Shown here: positions 38,498 to 47,229 of the stretch, one piece after another | Numbering within the stretch: position 1 is the first letter of the stretch | How the letters are laid out: each line of letters begins with the position of its first letter | DNA from: DATFQE01 sp963739085 | GTDB taxonomy: Bacteria > Actinomycetota > Thermoleophilia > Gaiellales > Gaiellaceae | Reading direction: 5' to 3' | Length of the DNA: 64,000 nt | Assembly (NCBI GenBank): GCA_963739085.1 | Contig: CAVTZA010000014.1 | Location: 1-64,000 of the forward strand | Program-made: the position numbers and the translations under genes | Notes under the pieces: generated by a model | Told to the model about the DNA's origin: nothing | The model's database searches: none | Seen by the model: only the letters and a program-made list of their open reading frames with translations

Positions 38498-39251
38498 GTG
38501 ATCGTCGGGGAGCTCGAGCTCGACCTCGAAGCGTTCGAGGGGCCGTTCGACCTGTTGTTGACGCTCGTTCTCAAGGACGAGCTGCCGGCGGGAGACGTCG
38601 ACGTGGCCGCGATCGTGGCCGAGTTCTGCGAGCGCCTGGCCGAGCGCGACACGGCCGATCTCGAGGCGTGCGGCGAGTTCCTCGTGCTCGTCGCGGCGCT
38701 CTTGGAGCTGAAGGTGCGGGCGCTCTTCGACCTCGGGGAGGGGGAGGACCTCCTCGAGCTCGACCCCGACGAGGCGGCCGAGGAGCTCGCCGCGCGGCTC
38801 GCCGAGTACCGACGGATTCGGGAGGCGGCGGCGTGGCTTGCGGAGCGGCTGGACGGGGAGCGATTCTTCCGCCTCGGTCCCTCCGCGTTCGCGCCGGAGT
38901 CGCCGCGGGGGCTCGCGCCCCAGGATCCCTCACGGCTCGCGGAGGCGTTGCGGGCGCTCGCCACCGAGCCGCCGCCGGTGTCGCTGTCGCACATGGCGCT
39001 GCGGTTCCCGCCGGTGTCGCAATTCCTGGAGCGGTTTCGCGCGCTTGCTGCGGCGCCGATCGCGCTTCGACTTCGACGGCGAGGTCGGCGCGCTGACCCG
39101 GGTCGAGCAGGCGGTTGCGTTCCTGGCGCTGCTCGAGCTGCGGAAGACCGGGGAGGTCACGCTCGAGCAGGCGGCGCCGTTTGCGCCGATCCGCGTGGGT
39201 GTCGGTGGCCCTCGTGAGGAGGTGAGCGCGTGGAGCGCACGCTCCGCCTGA
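38498..39251 (+). CDS. scpA: Segregation and condensation protein A, one frameshift
   Basis: ScpA is the kleisin of the SMC complex. The N-terminal motif LDLEAFEGPFDLLLTLVLKDEL is characteristic, followed by FLVLVAALLELKVRALF and the C-terminal winged helix (TRVEQAVAFLALLELRKTGEV and QAAPFAPIRV). One base is missing or extra near 39063, which splits the C-terminal domain. The GTG at 38498 is the start, 11 bases after lgt; a TAGCGT formed from the lgt stop could serve as its -10. The gene overlaps scpB by 22 bases, so the two are coupled. Confidence 0.9.
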
Positions 39252-39832
39252 TCTCGTCCAATCCGGCCGACCGGCTGGCGCGGACGATCGAGGCGCTCCT
39301 CGTGGTCGCGAGCGCGCCGCTGTCCGTCGAGGAGCTGGCCGAGGCGGCCGGCGACGACGCCGAGCGCGTCGAGACGGCGCTCGCGCTGCTGAGCGAGCGC
39401 TATCGCGAGGGTCGCAGCGGGATCGTGCTGGAGCACGTCGCCGGCGGTTGGGGCTTCCGGGCCGCGCGCGAGGCGGCCGAGGCGTGTGCTCGGCTGTTCG
39501 AACGGCCGGTCGAGCGCGGGCTCTCAGCCGCCGCTCTCGAGACGCTCGCGATCGTCGCCTATCTCGGCCCGGTGACGCGTCCGGAGATCGCGCGCGTCCG
39601 CGGGGTGGCGGTGGATTCGGTCGTGGCCGGCCTGATCGAGCGAGGCCTCATCGCAGAGGCGGGCCGCGACGCGAACGGCGCGGGCGCCGTGCGCTACCGG
39701 ACGACACCGCTGTTCGAGCGCGTCTTCGGGCTCGAATCGCTGTCCGCGCTCCCGCGGCTGGACGACCTCGGCGGCGGCGCCGACGAGATCCGCGAGCGCC
39801 TGGAAGCGGTCGCGGAGAAGCGCCCGGCCTGA
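39230..39832 (+). CDS. scpB: Segregation and condensation protein B
   Basis: This 200-residue protein has two winged-helix domains: RTIEALLVVASAPLSVEELAEA and SAAALETLAIVAYLGPVTRPEIARVRGVAVDSVV, the second being diagnostic of ScpB. It partners ScpA and SMC in chromosome condensation. The GTG at 39230 lies inside the scpA frame, giving a 22-base overlap. A hairpin follows the stop, and a pseudouridine synthase gene comes next, the common scpA-scpB-rluB order of Gram-positive genomes. Confidence 0.93.
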   Translation: MERTLRLISSNPADRLARTIEALLVVASAPLSVEELAEAAGDDAERVETALALLSERYREGRSGIVLEHVAGGWGFRAAREAAEACARLFERPVERGLSAAALETLAIVAYLGPVTRPEIARVRGVAVDSVVAGLIERGLIAEAGRDANGAGAVRYRTTPLFERVFGLESLSALPRLDDLGGGADEIRERLEAVAEKRPA

Positions 39833-39845
39833 CGGGAGCCCACCG

Positions 39846-39872
39846 ACTCCCCACCCCTTAGGGGAGGGGAGT
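39846..39872 (+). terminator. Imperfect hairpin after scpB
   Basis: ACTCCCCACCCCT and AGGGGAGGGGAGT can pair with one mismatch around a tight TTA turn, 13 bases after the scpB stop. It probably ends the lgt-scpAB transcript, since the next gene has its own -10 box. Confidence 0.5.
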
Positions 39873-39953
39873 GGCGGTCGGTTCCTCCCGCCACCCGCGG
39901 TCGAGCGTACCGCCGAACTTCGCACTCGTCTGTGACCGCTCCGCCACGGAAGC

Positions 39954-39959
39954 GACAAT
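39954..39959 (+). promoter_or_regulatory. -10 box GACAAT for the pseudouridine synthase gene
   Basis: GACAAT ends 6 bases before the GTG at 39966, the exact distance for a leaderless start. Confidence 0.4.
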
Positions 39960-39965
39960 CTTTCC

Positions 39966-40673
39966 GTGCGCCTCAACGCCTACCTCGCCCGCGCCGGGGT
40001 CGCTTCGCGGCGCGGGGCGGACGAGCTGATCAAGGCCGGGCGCGTGCGCGTCAACGGCGAGCCCGGGCTGCTCAATACCTTCGTCGCGCAGGGAGACGCG
40101 GTCGAGCTGGACGGGCGGCCGCTCGCACCCCAACGGCTCGCGTACCTCCTTCTGCACAAGCCGGCCGGCGTCGTCACGACCGCGCGCGACCCGCACGGCC
40201 GACCGACGGTCGTCGAGCTCGTGCCGCCCGAGCCGAGGGTCGTGCCCGTCGGACGCCTCGACGCCGACACGACCGGCGCGCTCCTGCTCACCAACGACGG
40301 CGCGCTCGCGCACCGGCTCGCGCACCCGCGCTACGAGGTGGAGAAGGTCTACGAGGCCGAGGTCGAGGGAGCGCCCGACGACGCGGAGCTTCGCCGGCTC
40401 GAGCAGGGTGTCGACCTCGACGACGGCCGCACCGCACCGGCCCGAGCGCGCCGGCTCGGCCCCTCGCTCATCGAGCTCGCCGTCCACGAGGGCCGCAAGC
40501 ACCAGGTCAAGCGGATGCTCGACGCGGTCGGCCATCCCGTCCGCCGCCTGCACCGCAGTCGCTACGGCGGGCTCGACCTCACCGGCCTCGAGCCCGGGGC
40601 CTGGCGCGAGCTGAGCGAGGCCGAGGTGGACGGTCTCCGCGCCTCTACTCGTACCAGGCCAGCACGGCCGTGA
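39966..40673 (+). CDS. Pseudouridine synthase, RsuA/RluB family
   Basis: This 235-residue enzyme has an N-terminal S4 RNA-binding domain (LNAYLARAGVASRRGADELIKAGRVRVNG) and a catalytic domain with the active-site Asp in GRLDADTTGALLLTNDG, plus HKPAGVVTTARDPHGRPTV and the C-terminal EGRKHQVKRMLDAVGHPV. Its position after scpA-scpB matches RluB (23S rRNA) in many genomes, but RsuA specificity cannot be excluded. The last 29 bases overlap the end of the convergent calcium/proton exchanger gene. Confidence 0.9.
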   Translation: MRLNAYLARAGVASRRGADELIKAGRVRVNGEPGLLNTFVAQGDAVELDGRPLAPQRLAYLLLHKPAGVVTTARDPHGRPTVVELVPPEPRVVPVGRLDADTTGALLLTNDGALAHRLAHPRYEVEKVYEAEVEGAPDDAELRRLEQGVDLDDGRTAPARARRLGPSLIELAVHEGRKHQVKRMLDAVGHPVRRLHRSRYGGLDLTGLEPGAWRELSEAEVDGLRASTRTRPARP

Positions 40674-41703
40674 TGACGTACAGGGCGACGAGGGCCCACC
40701 CCTCGAACGCGTACGCCTCACCGTCGCCCGTGATCTGCCACATCGCCAGCGCTGTCAACACGAGCGCGCCGATGTAGACGGGGCCGAGCACGAACGTCAG
40801 GCGGTGCTCGAAGAGCAGTGAGATGAGCACGAGCGCCGGGAACACGAAGACGGCGATTTGCGCCACGGAGTTCTTCACCACGGAGATCGCGAGGTCGCTC
40901 TGCCCTTTCGCGGCGAGCGTGACGCCGACGACGTTCTCGACCGCATTGCCGGCGATCGCGACGATCACGAGGCCCGTGAAGGCCTTGGAGATGCCGAGCG
41001 CCTCGACTGCCGGATCGAGCGCGTCGACGAACCAGTCGGACACGAGCGCGGCCGCGACGCCGGCGGCGGCGAGCAGCCCGACGGCGAGCGCGAACGGCAG
41101 AGCCGCCGCGCTAACGCCGCCCTCGTGCGCGGGCTCGACCGGCGTGTCCGAACGCAGGTACGACCAGAGCCACGTGCCGTAGACGCCGAGGAGGCAGACG
41201 GCGCCGATCGCCGAGATCGTCACCTGATGCTGACTCGCCCGATCGCCGACCGTGTCCGAGAGCCCGAGCATCACGATGATGAACACCGCGAGCAGGAGGA
41301 GCGTGGCGGTGTCGTTGGGGAGCCTGCGCCTGAACCGCATCACGCCGTCGCCCGACGCGCGCGCGCCGGCGACGATCGCGAGCCCGAGCACGAGCAGCGC
41401 GTTCGCGAGCAGCGAGCCGACGATCGACGTCTGCGCGACCACGACTTCACCGGCGGCGAGAGCGAACATGACGATGAAGAGCTCGGGCAGGTTGCCGAGC
41501 GTCGACTGGAGGACACCCGTGATCGCGGGCCCGAAGCGCTCCCCGACCGATTCCGTCGCGATCGAGATCACCCACGCGAGCCCGGCGAGCGCCGCGGCTG
41601 CGACGAGGAAGGTGACGACCGGGTCGGCGTCGGCGAAGTGCGCGACTGCGGCGGCGAGCGTGACGACGAGCACGCCCGCCAGCAGGAGGCTACGGCGCCA
41701 CAA
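40645..41703 (-). CDS. Calcium/proton (CaCA family) antiporter
   Basis: This protein of about 352 residues has ten or eleven hydrophobic segments and the two inverted alpha-repeats of the CaCA superfamily: TLGNLPELFIVMFALAAGEV in the N-half and AIAGNAVENVVGVTLAAKGQSDLAISVVKNSVAQIA in the C-half, each with the conserved acidic residue. It matches CAX-type Ca2+/H+ exchangers. I start at a TTG at 41703 (MWRRSLLLAGVLV), overlapping the trpS stop by 14 bases, because the frame upstream has no family sequence; the start is not certain. It is the last gene in the trp transcription unit by position. It converges with the pseudouridine synthase gene. Confidence 0.82.
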   Translation of the reverse strand: MWRRSLLLAGVLVVTLAAAVAHFADADPVVTFLVAAAALAGLAWVISIATESVGERFGPAITGVLQSTLGNLPELFIVMFALAAGEVVVAQTSIVGSLLANALLVLGLAIVAGARASGDGVMRFRRRLPNDTATLLLLAVFIIVMLGLSDTVGDRASQHQVTISAIGAVCLLGVYGTWLWSYLRSDTPVEPAHEGGVSAAALPFALAVGLLAAAGVAAALVSDWFVDALDPAVEALGISKAFTGLVIVAIAGNAVENVVGVTLAAKGQSDLAISVVKNSVAQIAVFVFPALVLISLLFEHRLTFVLGPVYIGALVLTALAMWQITGDGEAYAFEGWALVALYVITAVLAWYE

Positions 41704-42673
41704 ACCCCATGCGCTCGTACATCTGTGCCAGTGTCGGCGCCGAAGCGTCGCGCGCCTTCTCGGCCCCGCCTGCAAGCAGCCGCCGCAGCTCTCCCTCGTC
41801 GCCGCGCAGCTCCTCGTAGCGCCCGCGGATCGGGTCGAGCAGCGCCACCACGGCATCGCCCACGTCCTGCTTGAACGCGCCGTACCCCTGGCCGTCGTAC
41901 CGGGACTCGATCGAAGCGATCGGCTCGCCGGTGGCCACGTGCATGATCTCGATCAGGTTCGAGACGCCGGGCTTGTCCTCGGGGTCGTAGACGACGTCGC
42001 GGCCGGAGTCGGTCACGGCCGACTTGAACTTCTTCGAGATCACCTCGGGCGGGTCGAGCATGCCGACCGTCCCCTGGGGAGTCCCGCCGGTGGTCGACAT
42101 CTTCCGGTCGGGCTCCTGCAGGTCCATGATCCGGGCGCCCACCTCGGGGTAGATCCCCTCCGGAAGCTTGAACGTGTCGCCGTAGGTCGCGTTGAAGCGC
42201 TGGGCGACGTCTCGTGCGAGCTCGAGGTGCTGGCGCTGGTCGTCGCCGATCGGCACCTTGTCGGCCTGGTAGAGCAGGATGTCGCCGGCCATCAGGACCG
42301 GGTAGGTGAACAGGGACGACCGCACGAACTCCTGGCGGTCCGCCTTGTCCTTGAACTGGGTCATCCGGCGAAGCTCGCCGAAGCTCGTGACCGAGCCGAG
42401 CAGCCAGGCGGCCTCGGAGTGGGCGGTCACGTGGCTCTGTGCGAACACGGCCGAGCGGTCCGGGTCGAGCCCGGTCGCGAAGAGCATCGCGGCGAGGTCG
42501 AGCGTCCGCTCGCGCAGGTCGCCGGGCTCGTACTCGACCGTGATCGAGTGCAGGTCGACGATGCAGAAGAACGCCTCGCCGAGCTCCTGCGTCGCCGTGT
42601 ACTGGCGGAACCCGCCGCTGAAGTTGCCGAGGTGCTTCGCGCCCGTCGGCTGGATGCCCGAGAAGATCCTCAT
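41690..42673 (-). CDS. trpS: Tryptophanyl-tRNA synthetase
   Basis: This 327-residue class I synthetase charges tRNA-Trp. It opens MRIFSGIQPTGAKHLGNF, containing the HIGH-equivalent HLGN; it continues with FCIVDLHSIT and LLYQADKVPIGDDQRQHLELARD, and carries the KMSKS-like RKMSTT loop. The ATG overlaps the trpA stop by 4 bases (ATGA), so trpS is part of the trp operon and would be under the same attenuator. Placement at the end of the trp genes links charging capacity to tryptophan supply. Confidence 0.95.
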   Translation of the reverse strand: MRIFSGIQPTGAKHLGNFSGGFRQYTATQELGEAFFCIVDLHSITVEYEPGDLRERTLDLAAMLFATGLDPDRSAVFAQSHVTAHSEAAWLLGSVTSFGELRRMTQFKDKADRQEFVRSSLFTYPVLMAGDILLYQADKVPIGDDQRQHLELARDVAQRFNATYGDTFKLPEGIYPEVGARIMDLQEPDRKMSTTGGTPQGTVGMLDPPEVISKKFKSAVTDSGRDVVYDPEDKPGVSNLIEIMHVATGEPIASIESRYDGQGYGAFKQDVGDAVVALLDPIRGRYEELRGDEGELRRLLAGGAEKARDASAPTLAQMYERMGFVAP

Positions 42674-43389
42674 CGTCCTCCGATTATTCCTACGGCCGAG
42701 TCCATCTCAACGCGGAGCGAGCGGACGTATTCCCGCAGCGCGGACGGACCGTCCTCGGCCACTTGGAGCGCGCGCGAGCCGACCACGACGCCGTCGGTCA
42801 GCTCGGCCGCCGCGGCCGCCTGCTCGGGCGTGGAGATGCCGAAGCCGGCGTAGAGCGGGACGTCGGTGAGCTCTCGAGCCCGGCCGGCGAGGCCCGCGAG
42901 AGAGGGAGAGAGGCGCTCGCGGGCCCCGGTCGTGCCGGTGACGGTGACGAGGTAGAGCCACCCGTCGGTGTGTCCTGCGGCGAGTGCGATCCGCTCGTCG
43001 GTGGAGGTCGGCGCAACGAGCTGGACGCGGCGCAGCTCCGGCCTCGCGTCGGCGGGGAGGTCGGCGACGATCATGCTCGTCGCACCGGCGGCCTCCGCAT
43101 CGGCCGCGAAGCGCTCGTAGCCGTACGCCTCGAGCAGCGCGGCGTAGGTCATCGGGACGAGCGGCACCTCGACACGCCCGCGCACCTGTGCGAGGCACTC
43201 GAGGCATGCCCCTGTGCGCATGCCCTGCGAGAGTGCGCGTTCGGCGGCCCGGCGGACGACCGGCCCGTCGGCGAGTGGGTCGGAGAACGGGAAGCCGAGC
43301 TCGACGAGGTCGGCGCCGCCCTCGACGGCCGCTTCGGCGAGCTCGGGCGCCTCCGCGCCCGCCATGAGGTAGATCGCAAGCGTCTTCAC
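42670..43389 (-). CDS. trpA: Tryptophan synthase alpha chain
   Basis: This 239-residue TIM barrel cleaves indole-3-glycerol phosphate to indole and glyceraldehyde-3-phosphate. The catalytic Glu lies in DLVELGFPFSDPLADGP and the catalytic Asp in MIVADLPAD. The phosphate-binding loop is seen as YAGFGISTPEQA and GVVVGSRAL. It is slightly shorter than most TrpA (about 260), mainly at the N-terminus. The GTG start overlaps the trpB TGA, and its own TGA overlaps the trpS ATG. Confidence 0.95.
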   Translation of the reverse strand: MKTLAIYLMAGAEAPELAEAAVEGGADLVELGFPFSDPLADGPVVRRAAERALSQGMRTGACLECLAQVRGRVEVPLVPMTYAALLEAYGYERFAADAEAAGATSMIVADLPADARPELRRVQLVAPTSTDERIALAAGHTDGWLYLVTVTGTTGARERLSPSLAGLAGRARELTDVPLYAGFGISTPEQAAAAAELTDGVVVGSRALQVAEDGPSALREYVRSLRVEMDSAVGIIGGR

Positions 43390-44496
43390 GCGCCCTCGAC
43401 CTGGCCGAGATCCTTGTCGCCGCGGCCCGAGAGGCAGACGAGCACGAGCTCCGCGTCGAGCTCCGCGGCCCGTGCGAGCGCGTGCGCCGGCTCGAGCGCC
43501 GGGAGGATTCCCTCGGTGCGCGCTAGCCGGCTGAACGCTGCCAGCGCCTCCTCGTCGGTCGCGCTCACGTACTCGGCTCGGCCCGAGTCGCGCAGCTGCG
43601 CGTGTTCGGGACCCACGCCGGGGTAGTCGAGGCCCGGCCGAGATCGACTCCGCGTCGGCCACCTGCCCGTCCTCGTCGGCGAGCACCGACGACCGCGCGC
43701 CGTGCAGCACGCCCGCGCGGCCGGAGCCCAGGCTGGCCGCGCCCGCGGCCTCGACGCCGACGAGCCTCACCTCGGGATCCTCGAGGAAGCCGGCGAAGAG
43801 CCCGATCGCGTTCGAGCCGCCGCCCACGCACGCGACCGCCGCTTCCGGGAGGCGCCCTTCGGCGGCCAGGAGCTGTTCGCGCGCCTCGAAGCCGATCACG
43901 GCCTGCAGGTCGCGCACGATCTCGGGGTAGGGATGCGGGCCGACGCACGAGCCGATCAGGTAGTGCGTCGTCTCGACGTTGGCGATCCAGTCGCGGATCG
44001 CCTCGCTCGTCGCCTCGCGGAGCGTCCTCGTGCCGAACTCGACCGGCCGCAGCTCGGCGCCCAGCAGGTGCATCCGCTGGACGTTGGGGCTCTGGCGCCG
44101 CACGTCTTCCTCGCCCATGTACACGACGCACTCGAGCCCGAAGCGGGCGCAGACGGTGGCCGCTGCGACGCCGTGCTGGCCGGCGCCGGTCTCGGCCACG
44201 ATCCGCCGCTTGCCGAGCCGCCGCGCGAGGAGCGCCTGGCCGAGCGCGTTGTTGAGCTTGTGCGCGCCCGTGTGGAGCAGGTCCTCGCGCTTCAGGTAGA
44301 GGCGCATCCCGGGCGCGAACCGCGACGCGAGCGTCAGGGGCGTCGGCCGCCCGCCGAACGACGAGAGCAGCGCGTGCAGCTCCGCGTTGAAGGCGTCGTC
44401 GGCGCGCGCCTCGCGCCAGCCCTGCTCGAGCTCGTCGAGCGCCGGGATCACCGTCTCGGGCACGAACCGCCCGCCGTAGGCGCCGTAGGTCAGCAT
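43386..44496 (-). CDS. trpB: Tryptophan synthase beta chain, one frameshift
   Basis: TrpB is a PLP enzyme that joins indole and serine. The PLP lysine lies in HTGAHKLNNALGQ, and AETGAGQHGVAAATV, VGGGSNAIGLFAGF and the C-terminal CLSGRGDKDL are all present. An extra base near 43632 (in GGGCC on the coding strand) breaks the frame between SISAG and LDYPGVGPEHAQL; the family sequence continues perfectly, so this is probably a sequencing error. The ATG overlaps the end of the fused trpCF gene by 7 bases. With TrpA it forms the alpha2-beta2 complex. Confidence 0.94.
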
Positions 44497-45644
44497 CGCG
44501 CCGCCTCCACGAACGCGCGCACGCGCTCGTGGTCCTTGACACCCGGCGCGGACTCGAGCGCCGAGCTCGCGTCCACCGCCCACGGCCGCACGGCCGCGAT
44601 CGCGCCGCCGACGTTCTCGGGCGAGAGCCCGCCCGCAAGCATGAGTCGTCCGCGCGCGTCCCTGGCGCGCTCGAGGTGGTCGGGATCCTCCGCCTGCCAC
44701 GCGCGGTCGACGACCTGCGCCACCTCGCGCCCCTCGCGGAGCAGGACGGCGTCGCGCCCGCGGTGGCCGTTCTCCTCCGGATACAGCTGGACGAGATCGG
44801 TCGGGTGCTCGCCCGGGTCGCCGACGACGACCGCCACGGACAGCATCGTGTCCGGCACCGGCAGGACGTCCTCGGCACGGCGAGGGCTCTCGGCGAGCAC
44901 GAAGCCGGCCAGGTCGGCGCCCGCCTCGGCGGCAACCGCCACGTCCTCCTCTCGCGTGAGACCGCAGATCTTCACCAGCGGCCGCTGCATCAGCTCGCGT
45001 AGCTTCGCCGCAGGATCCGGCGCCTGCATCAGCGTCGAGCCGACCAGCACCGCATCGGCGCCTGCGAGCTCGGCCGACGCGGCCTGCGCCCTCGAGGAGA
45101 TGCCGCTCTCGGCCACGACCACGCGGTCGCGCGGCGCGCGTGCGACGAGCTCGAGCTGCGCGCGGCGGTCGATCCGGAAGGTCGCGAGGTCGCGGGCGTT
45201 CACGCCGATCGGGTCGGCACCGAGACGCGCTGCGCGGTCGAGCTCGTAGGCATCGTGCGCCTCGACGAGCGTGTCGAGGCCGAGCTCCTCGGCCACAGCG
45301 AGCAGCTCGGCCGCCGGCGCGTCGTCGAGATCCCGTAGCAGCAGCAGGACGGCGTCGGCTCCGCATTCGCGCAACTCGACGAGCTGGTCGCGCGTCGAGA
45401 AGAAGCCCTTTGCCAACAACGGCAGCCCGGCGGAGGCCCGGGCGGCCCGCAGGTCGTCGAGCGAGCCGCCGAAGCGGTCGTCGACGAGGACCGAGACGGC
45501 GGCTGCGCCGGCGAGCTCGAACTCCGCCGCCAGCCGGGCCGGATCGGCATCAGGCCGCAGGTCGCCGGCCGACGGCGAGCGTCGCTTGACCTCGGCGATC
45601 GCACCCAGCCCATCGGCCGCCAGCGCGTCGCGGAATCGGCCCAT
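44490..45644 (-). CDS. trpCF: Fused indole-3-glycerol-phosphate synthase/phosphoribosylanthranilate isomerase
   Basis: One open frame of 384 codons encodes both enzymes. Residues 1 to about 218 are TrpC (AIAEVKRRSPSAGDL with catalytic Lys, LLAKGFF, VLLLLRDL, GVNARDLATF, VAESGI, VLVGSTLMQ). From about 220 to the end is TrpF (LVKICGLTREEDVAVA with the catalytic Cys, GFVLAESPRR, LAGGLSPENV, VDASSALE, GVKDHERVRAFV). The junction is immediate (LRELMQRPLVKICG), with no linker and no stop. The TrpF half is short (about 165 residues): the usual LLD...GGTG...F segment is compressed to VVDRAWQAEDP. It overlaps trpD by 3 bases at one end (shared ATGA) and trpB by 7 at the other. Confidence 0.9.
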   Translation of the reverse strand: MGRFRDALAADGLGAIAEVKRRSPSAGDLRPDADPARLAAEFELAGAAAVSVLVDDRFGGSLDDLRAARASAGLPLLAKGFFSTRDQLVELRECGADAVLLLLRDLDDAPAAELLAVAEELGLDTLVEAHDAYELDRAARLGADPIGVNARDLATFRIDRRAQLELVARAPRDRVVVAESGISSRAQAASAELAGADAVLVGSTLMQAPDPAAKLRELMQRPLVKICGLTREEDVAVAAEAGADLAGFVLAESPRRAEDVLPVPDTMLSVAVVVGDPGEHPTDLVQLYPEENGHRGRDAVLLREGREVAQVVDRAWQAEDPDHLERARDARGRLMLAGGLSPENVGGAIAAVRPWAVDASSALESAPGVKDHERVRAFVEAARC

Positions 45645-46669
45645 CAGGCCTCGACCGGCTCGACCTGCGTGAAGGCCACCAGCTCGTCCAGCCGCTCACC
45701 CGCCGCGCCGGACTCGACCGCCTCGCGCGCGAGGCCGAGCCCGTCGGCGAGGTCGCGGGCATGACCGCCCGCGGCGATCGCGCCGGCGGCGTTCAGGAGG
45801 ATCGCGTCCCGCCGTCCGCCGTCCGCGCCGGCGAAGACGTCGCGGATCGCGCGCGCGTTGTCGTCGGGGCTGCCTCCGCGCAGCTCTTCGGGCGCGCAGC
45901 GGGGGACGCCGAGCTCGAGCGGGTCGATCTCGCGCTCGCGGACCGTGCCGTCCACGACCTCGCAGACGAGATTCGGCCCGGCAGGGGAGAGCTCGTCGAT
46001 GCCCTCGGCGCCGTGGACGACGAAGGCGCGGCGCGCGCCGAGCTTCGCGAGCACGTCCGCCAGCGTGCGGACGAGCCCCGGCGCGTAGACGCCGACCACC
46101 TGCGCGCGCGCACCGGCGGGGTTCGTCAGCGGGCCGAGGACGTTGAAGACGGTGCGGGCCGCGAGCTCGCGCCGGACCGGCGCCGCGTGCTTCATCGCGG
46201 GGTGGTGGGTGGGCGCGAACAGGAACCCAAAGCCGAGCTGGTCGATGCCGCGGGCGATCCGCTCGGGCTCGAGGTCGAGGCGGAACCCCAGAGCCTCCAG
46301 CACGTCGGCCGAGCCCGAGGCCGAGGACACCGCCCGGTTCCCGTGCTTGGCGACGCCGGCGCCGGCGGCCGCGGCGACGAGCGCGGCCGCGGTCGAGATG
46401 TTGAAGGTCTTGCCGCCGTCGCCGCCGGTCCCGGCGGTGTCGACGAGGTCGTCGCGCTCGGGCCGCACGGGCAGCACGTGCTCGCGCATCGCCTCCGCGC
46501 ACCCGGCGATCTCGTCAGAGGTCTCGCCCTTCAGGCGCAGCGCCACGAGGAAGCCGCCGAGCTGGGCCGGCGTCGCCTCACCGCGCATGATCGTGTCCAT
46601 CGCCTCGCGCGCCTCCGCGCGCGAGAGGTCGTGCCCGTCGAGCAGGCGGGCGAGCGTGTCCTGCATCAT
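45644..46669 (-). CDS. trpD: Anthranilate phosphoribosyltransferase
   Basis: This 341-residue enzyme transfers the phosphoribosyl group of PRPP to anthranilate. The motifs are complete: DTAGTGGDGGKTFNIST (PRPP loop), AKHGNRAVSSASGSADVLEALG, FAPTHHPAMKHAAPVRREL and FNVLGPLTNP. Two adjacent ATGs exist; the first (46669) overlaps the trpG TGA as ATGA. Its own stop overlaps the trpCF start. It is a separate protein, not fused to TrpG. Confidence 0.95.
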   Translation of the reverse strand: MMQDTLARLLDGHDLSRAEAREAMDTIMRGEATPAQLGGFLVALRLKGETSDEIAGCAEAMREHVLPVRPERDDLVDTAGTGGDGGKTFNISTAAALVAAAAGAGVAKHGNRAVSSASGSADVLEALGFRLDLEPERIARGIDQLGFGFLFAPTHHPAMKHAAPVRRELAARTVFNVLGPLTNPAGARAQVVGVYAPGLVRTLADVLAKLGARRAFVVHGAEGIDELSPAGPNLVCEVVDGTVREREIDPLELGVPRCAPEELRGGSPDDNARAIRDVFAGADGGRRDAILLNAAGAIAAGGHARDLADGLGLAREAVESGAAGERLDELVAFTQVEPVEA

Positions 46670-47229
46670 CGTGTCGCCTCCAGGAAGTTCTTGGCGAGGT
46701 CGGGCCCGATCGGAGTGAGGACCGATTCGGGGTGGAACTGGACGCCGTCGGTGGGCAGCTCGCGGTGGCGAACGGCCATCACCTCGCCCTCGGTGCACGT
46801 CGCCGAGACCTCGAGCTCGTCGGGGATGCGCGTCGCCGCGAGTGAGTGGTAGCGGCCGGCGAGGAAGTCCTCGGGCAGGCCCTCGAAGAGCCCGCGGCCG
46901 TCGTGCGAGATGAAGCTCGCCTTGCCGTGGACGAGCTGCTGAGCAGGCCCGATCTCGCCGCCGAAGGCCTCGACGATCGCCTGGTGCCCGAGGCACACGC
47001 CGAGCGTCGGCATATGCGGGGCCAGCCGGCGCACGATCTCGACCGACGCACCGGCCTCGCTCGGCCGGCCGGGGCCCGGCGACACGACCAGGTGCGAGGG
47101 CGCGAGCTGCTCCGCCTCGTCGGCGTCGATAGCGTCGTTCCGGCGCACCACGACCTCCGCGCCCAGCTCGCCGAACAGGTGCGCGAGGTTGTAGGTGAAC
47201 GAGTCGTAGTTGTCCACGAGGAGGATCAC
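46666..47229 (-). CDS. trpG: Anthranilate synthase component II (glutamine amidotransferase)
   Basis: This 187-residue class I amidotransferase supplies ammonia to TrpE. VDNYDSFTYNLAHLFGELGA opens the domain, the nucleophile Cys lies in LGVCLGHQAI, and the His/Glu pair in GVQFHPESVLTP. PSHLVVSPGPGRPSEAG and GRYHSLAA are typical. The GTG at 47229 overlaps the trpE TGA. It could also serve 4-amino-4-deoxychorismate synthesis (PabA role), since no separate pabA is seen here. Confidence 0.94.
   Translation of the reverse strand: MILLVDNYDSFTYNLAHLFGELGAEVVVRRNDAIDADEAEQLAPSHLVVSPGPGRPSEAGASVEIVRRLAPHMPTLGVCLGHQAIVEAFGGEIGPAQQLVHGKASFISHDGRGLFEGLPEDFLAGRYHSLAATRIPDELEVSATCTEGEVMAVRHRELPTDGVQFHPESVLTPIGPDLAKNFLEATR

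Noticed and set aside
43600..43660. Programmed frameshift in trpB
   Set aside because: No slippery heptamer with a downstream stem was seen; the break is one extra base in a C/G run and fits the general indel pattern.
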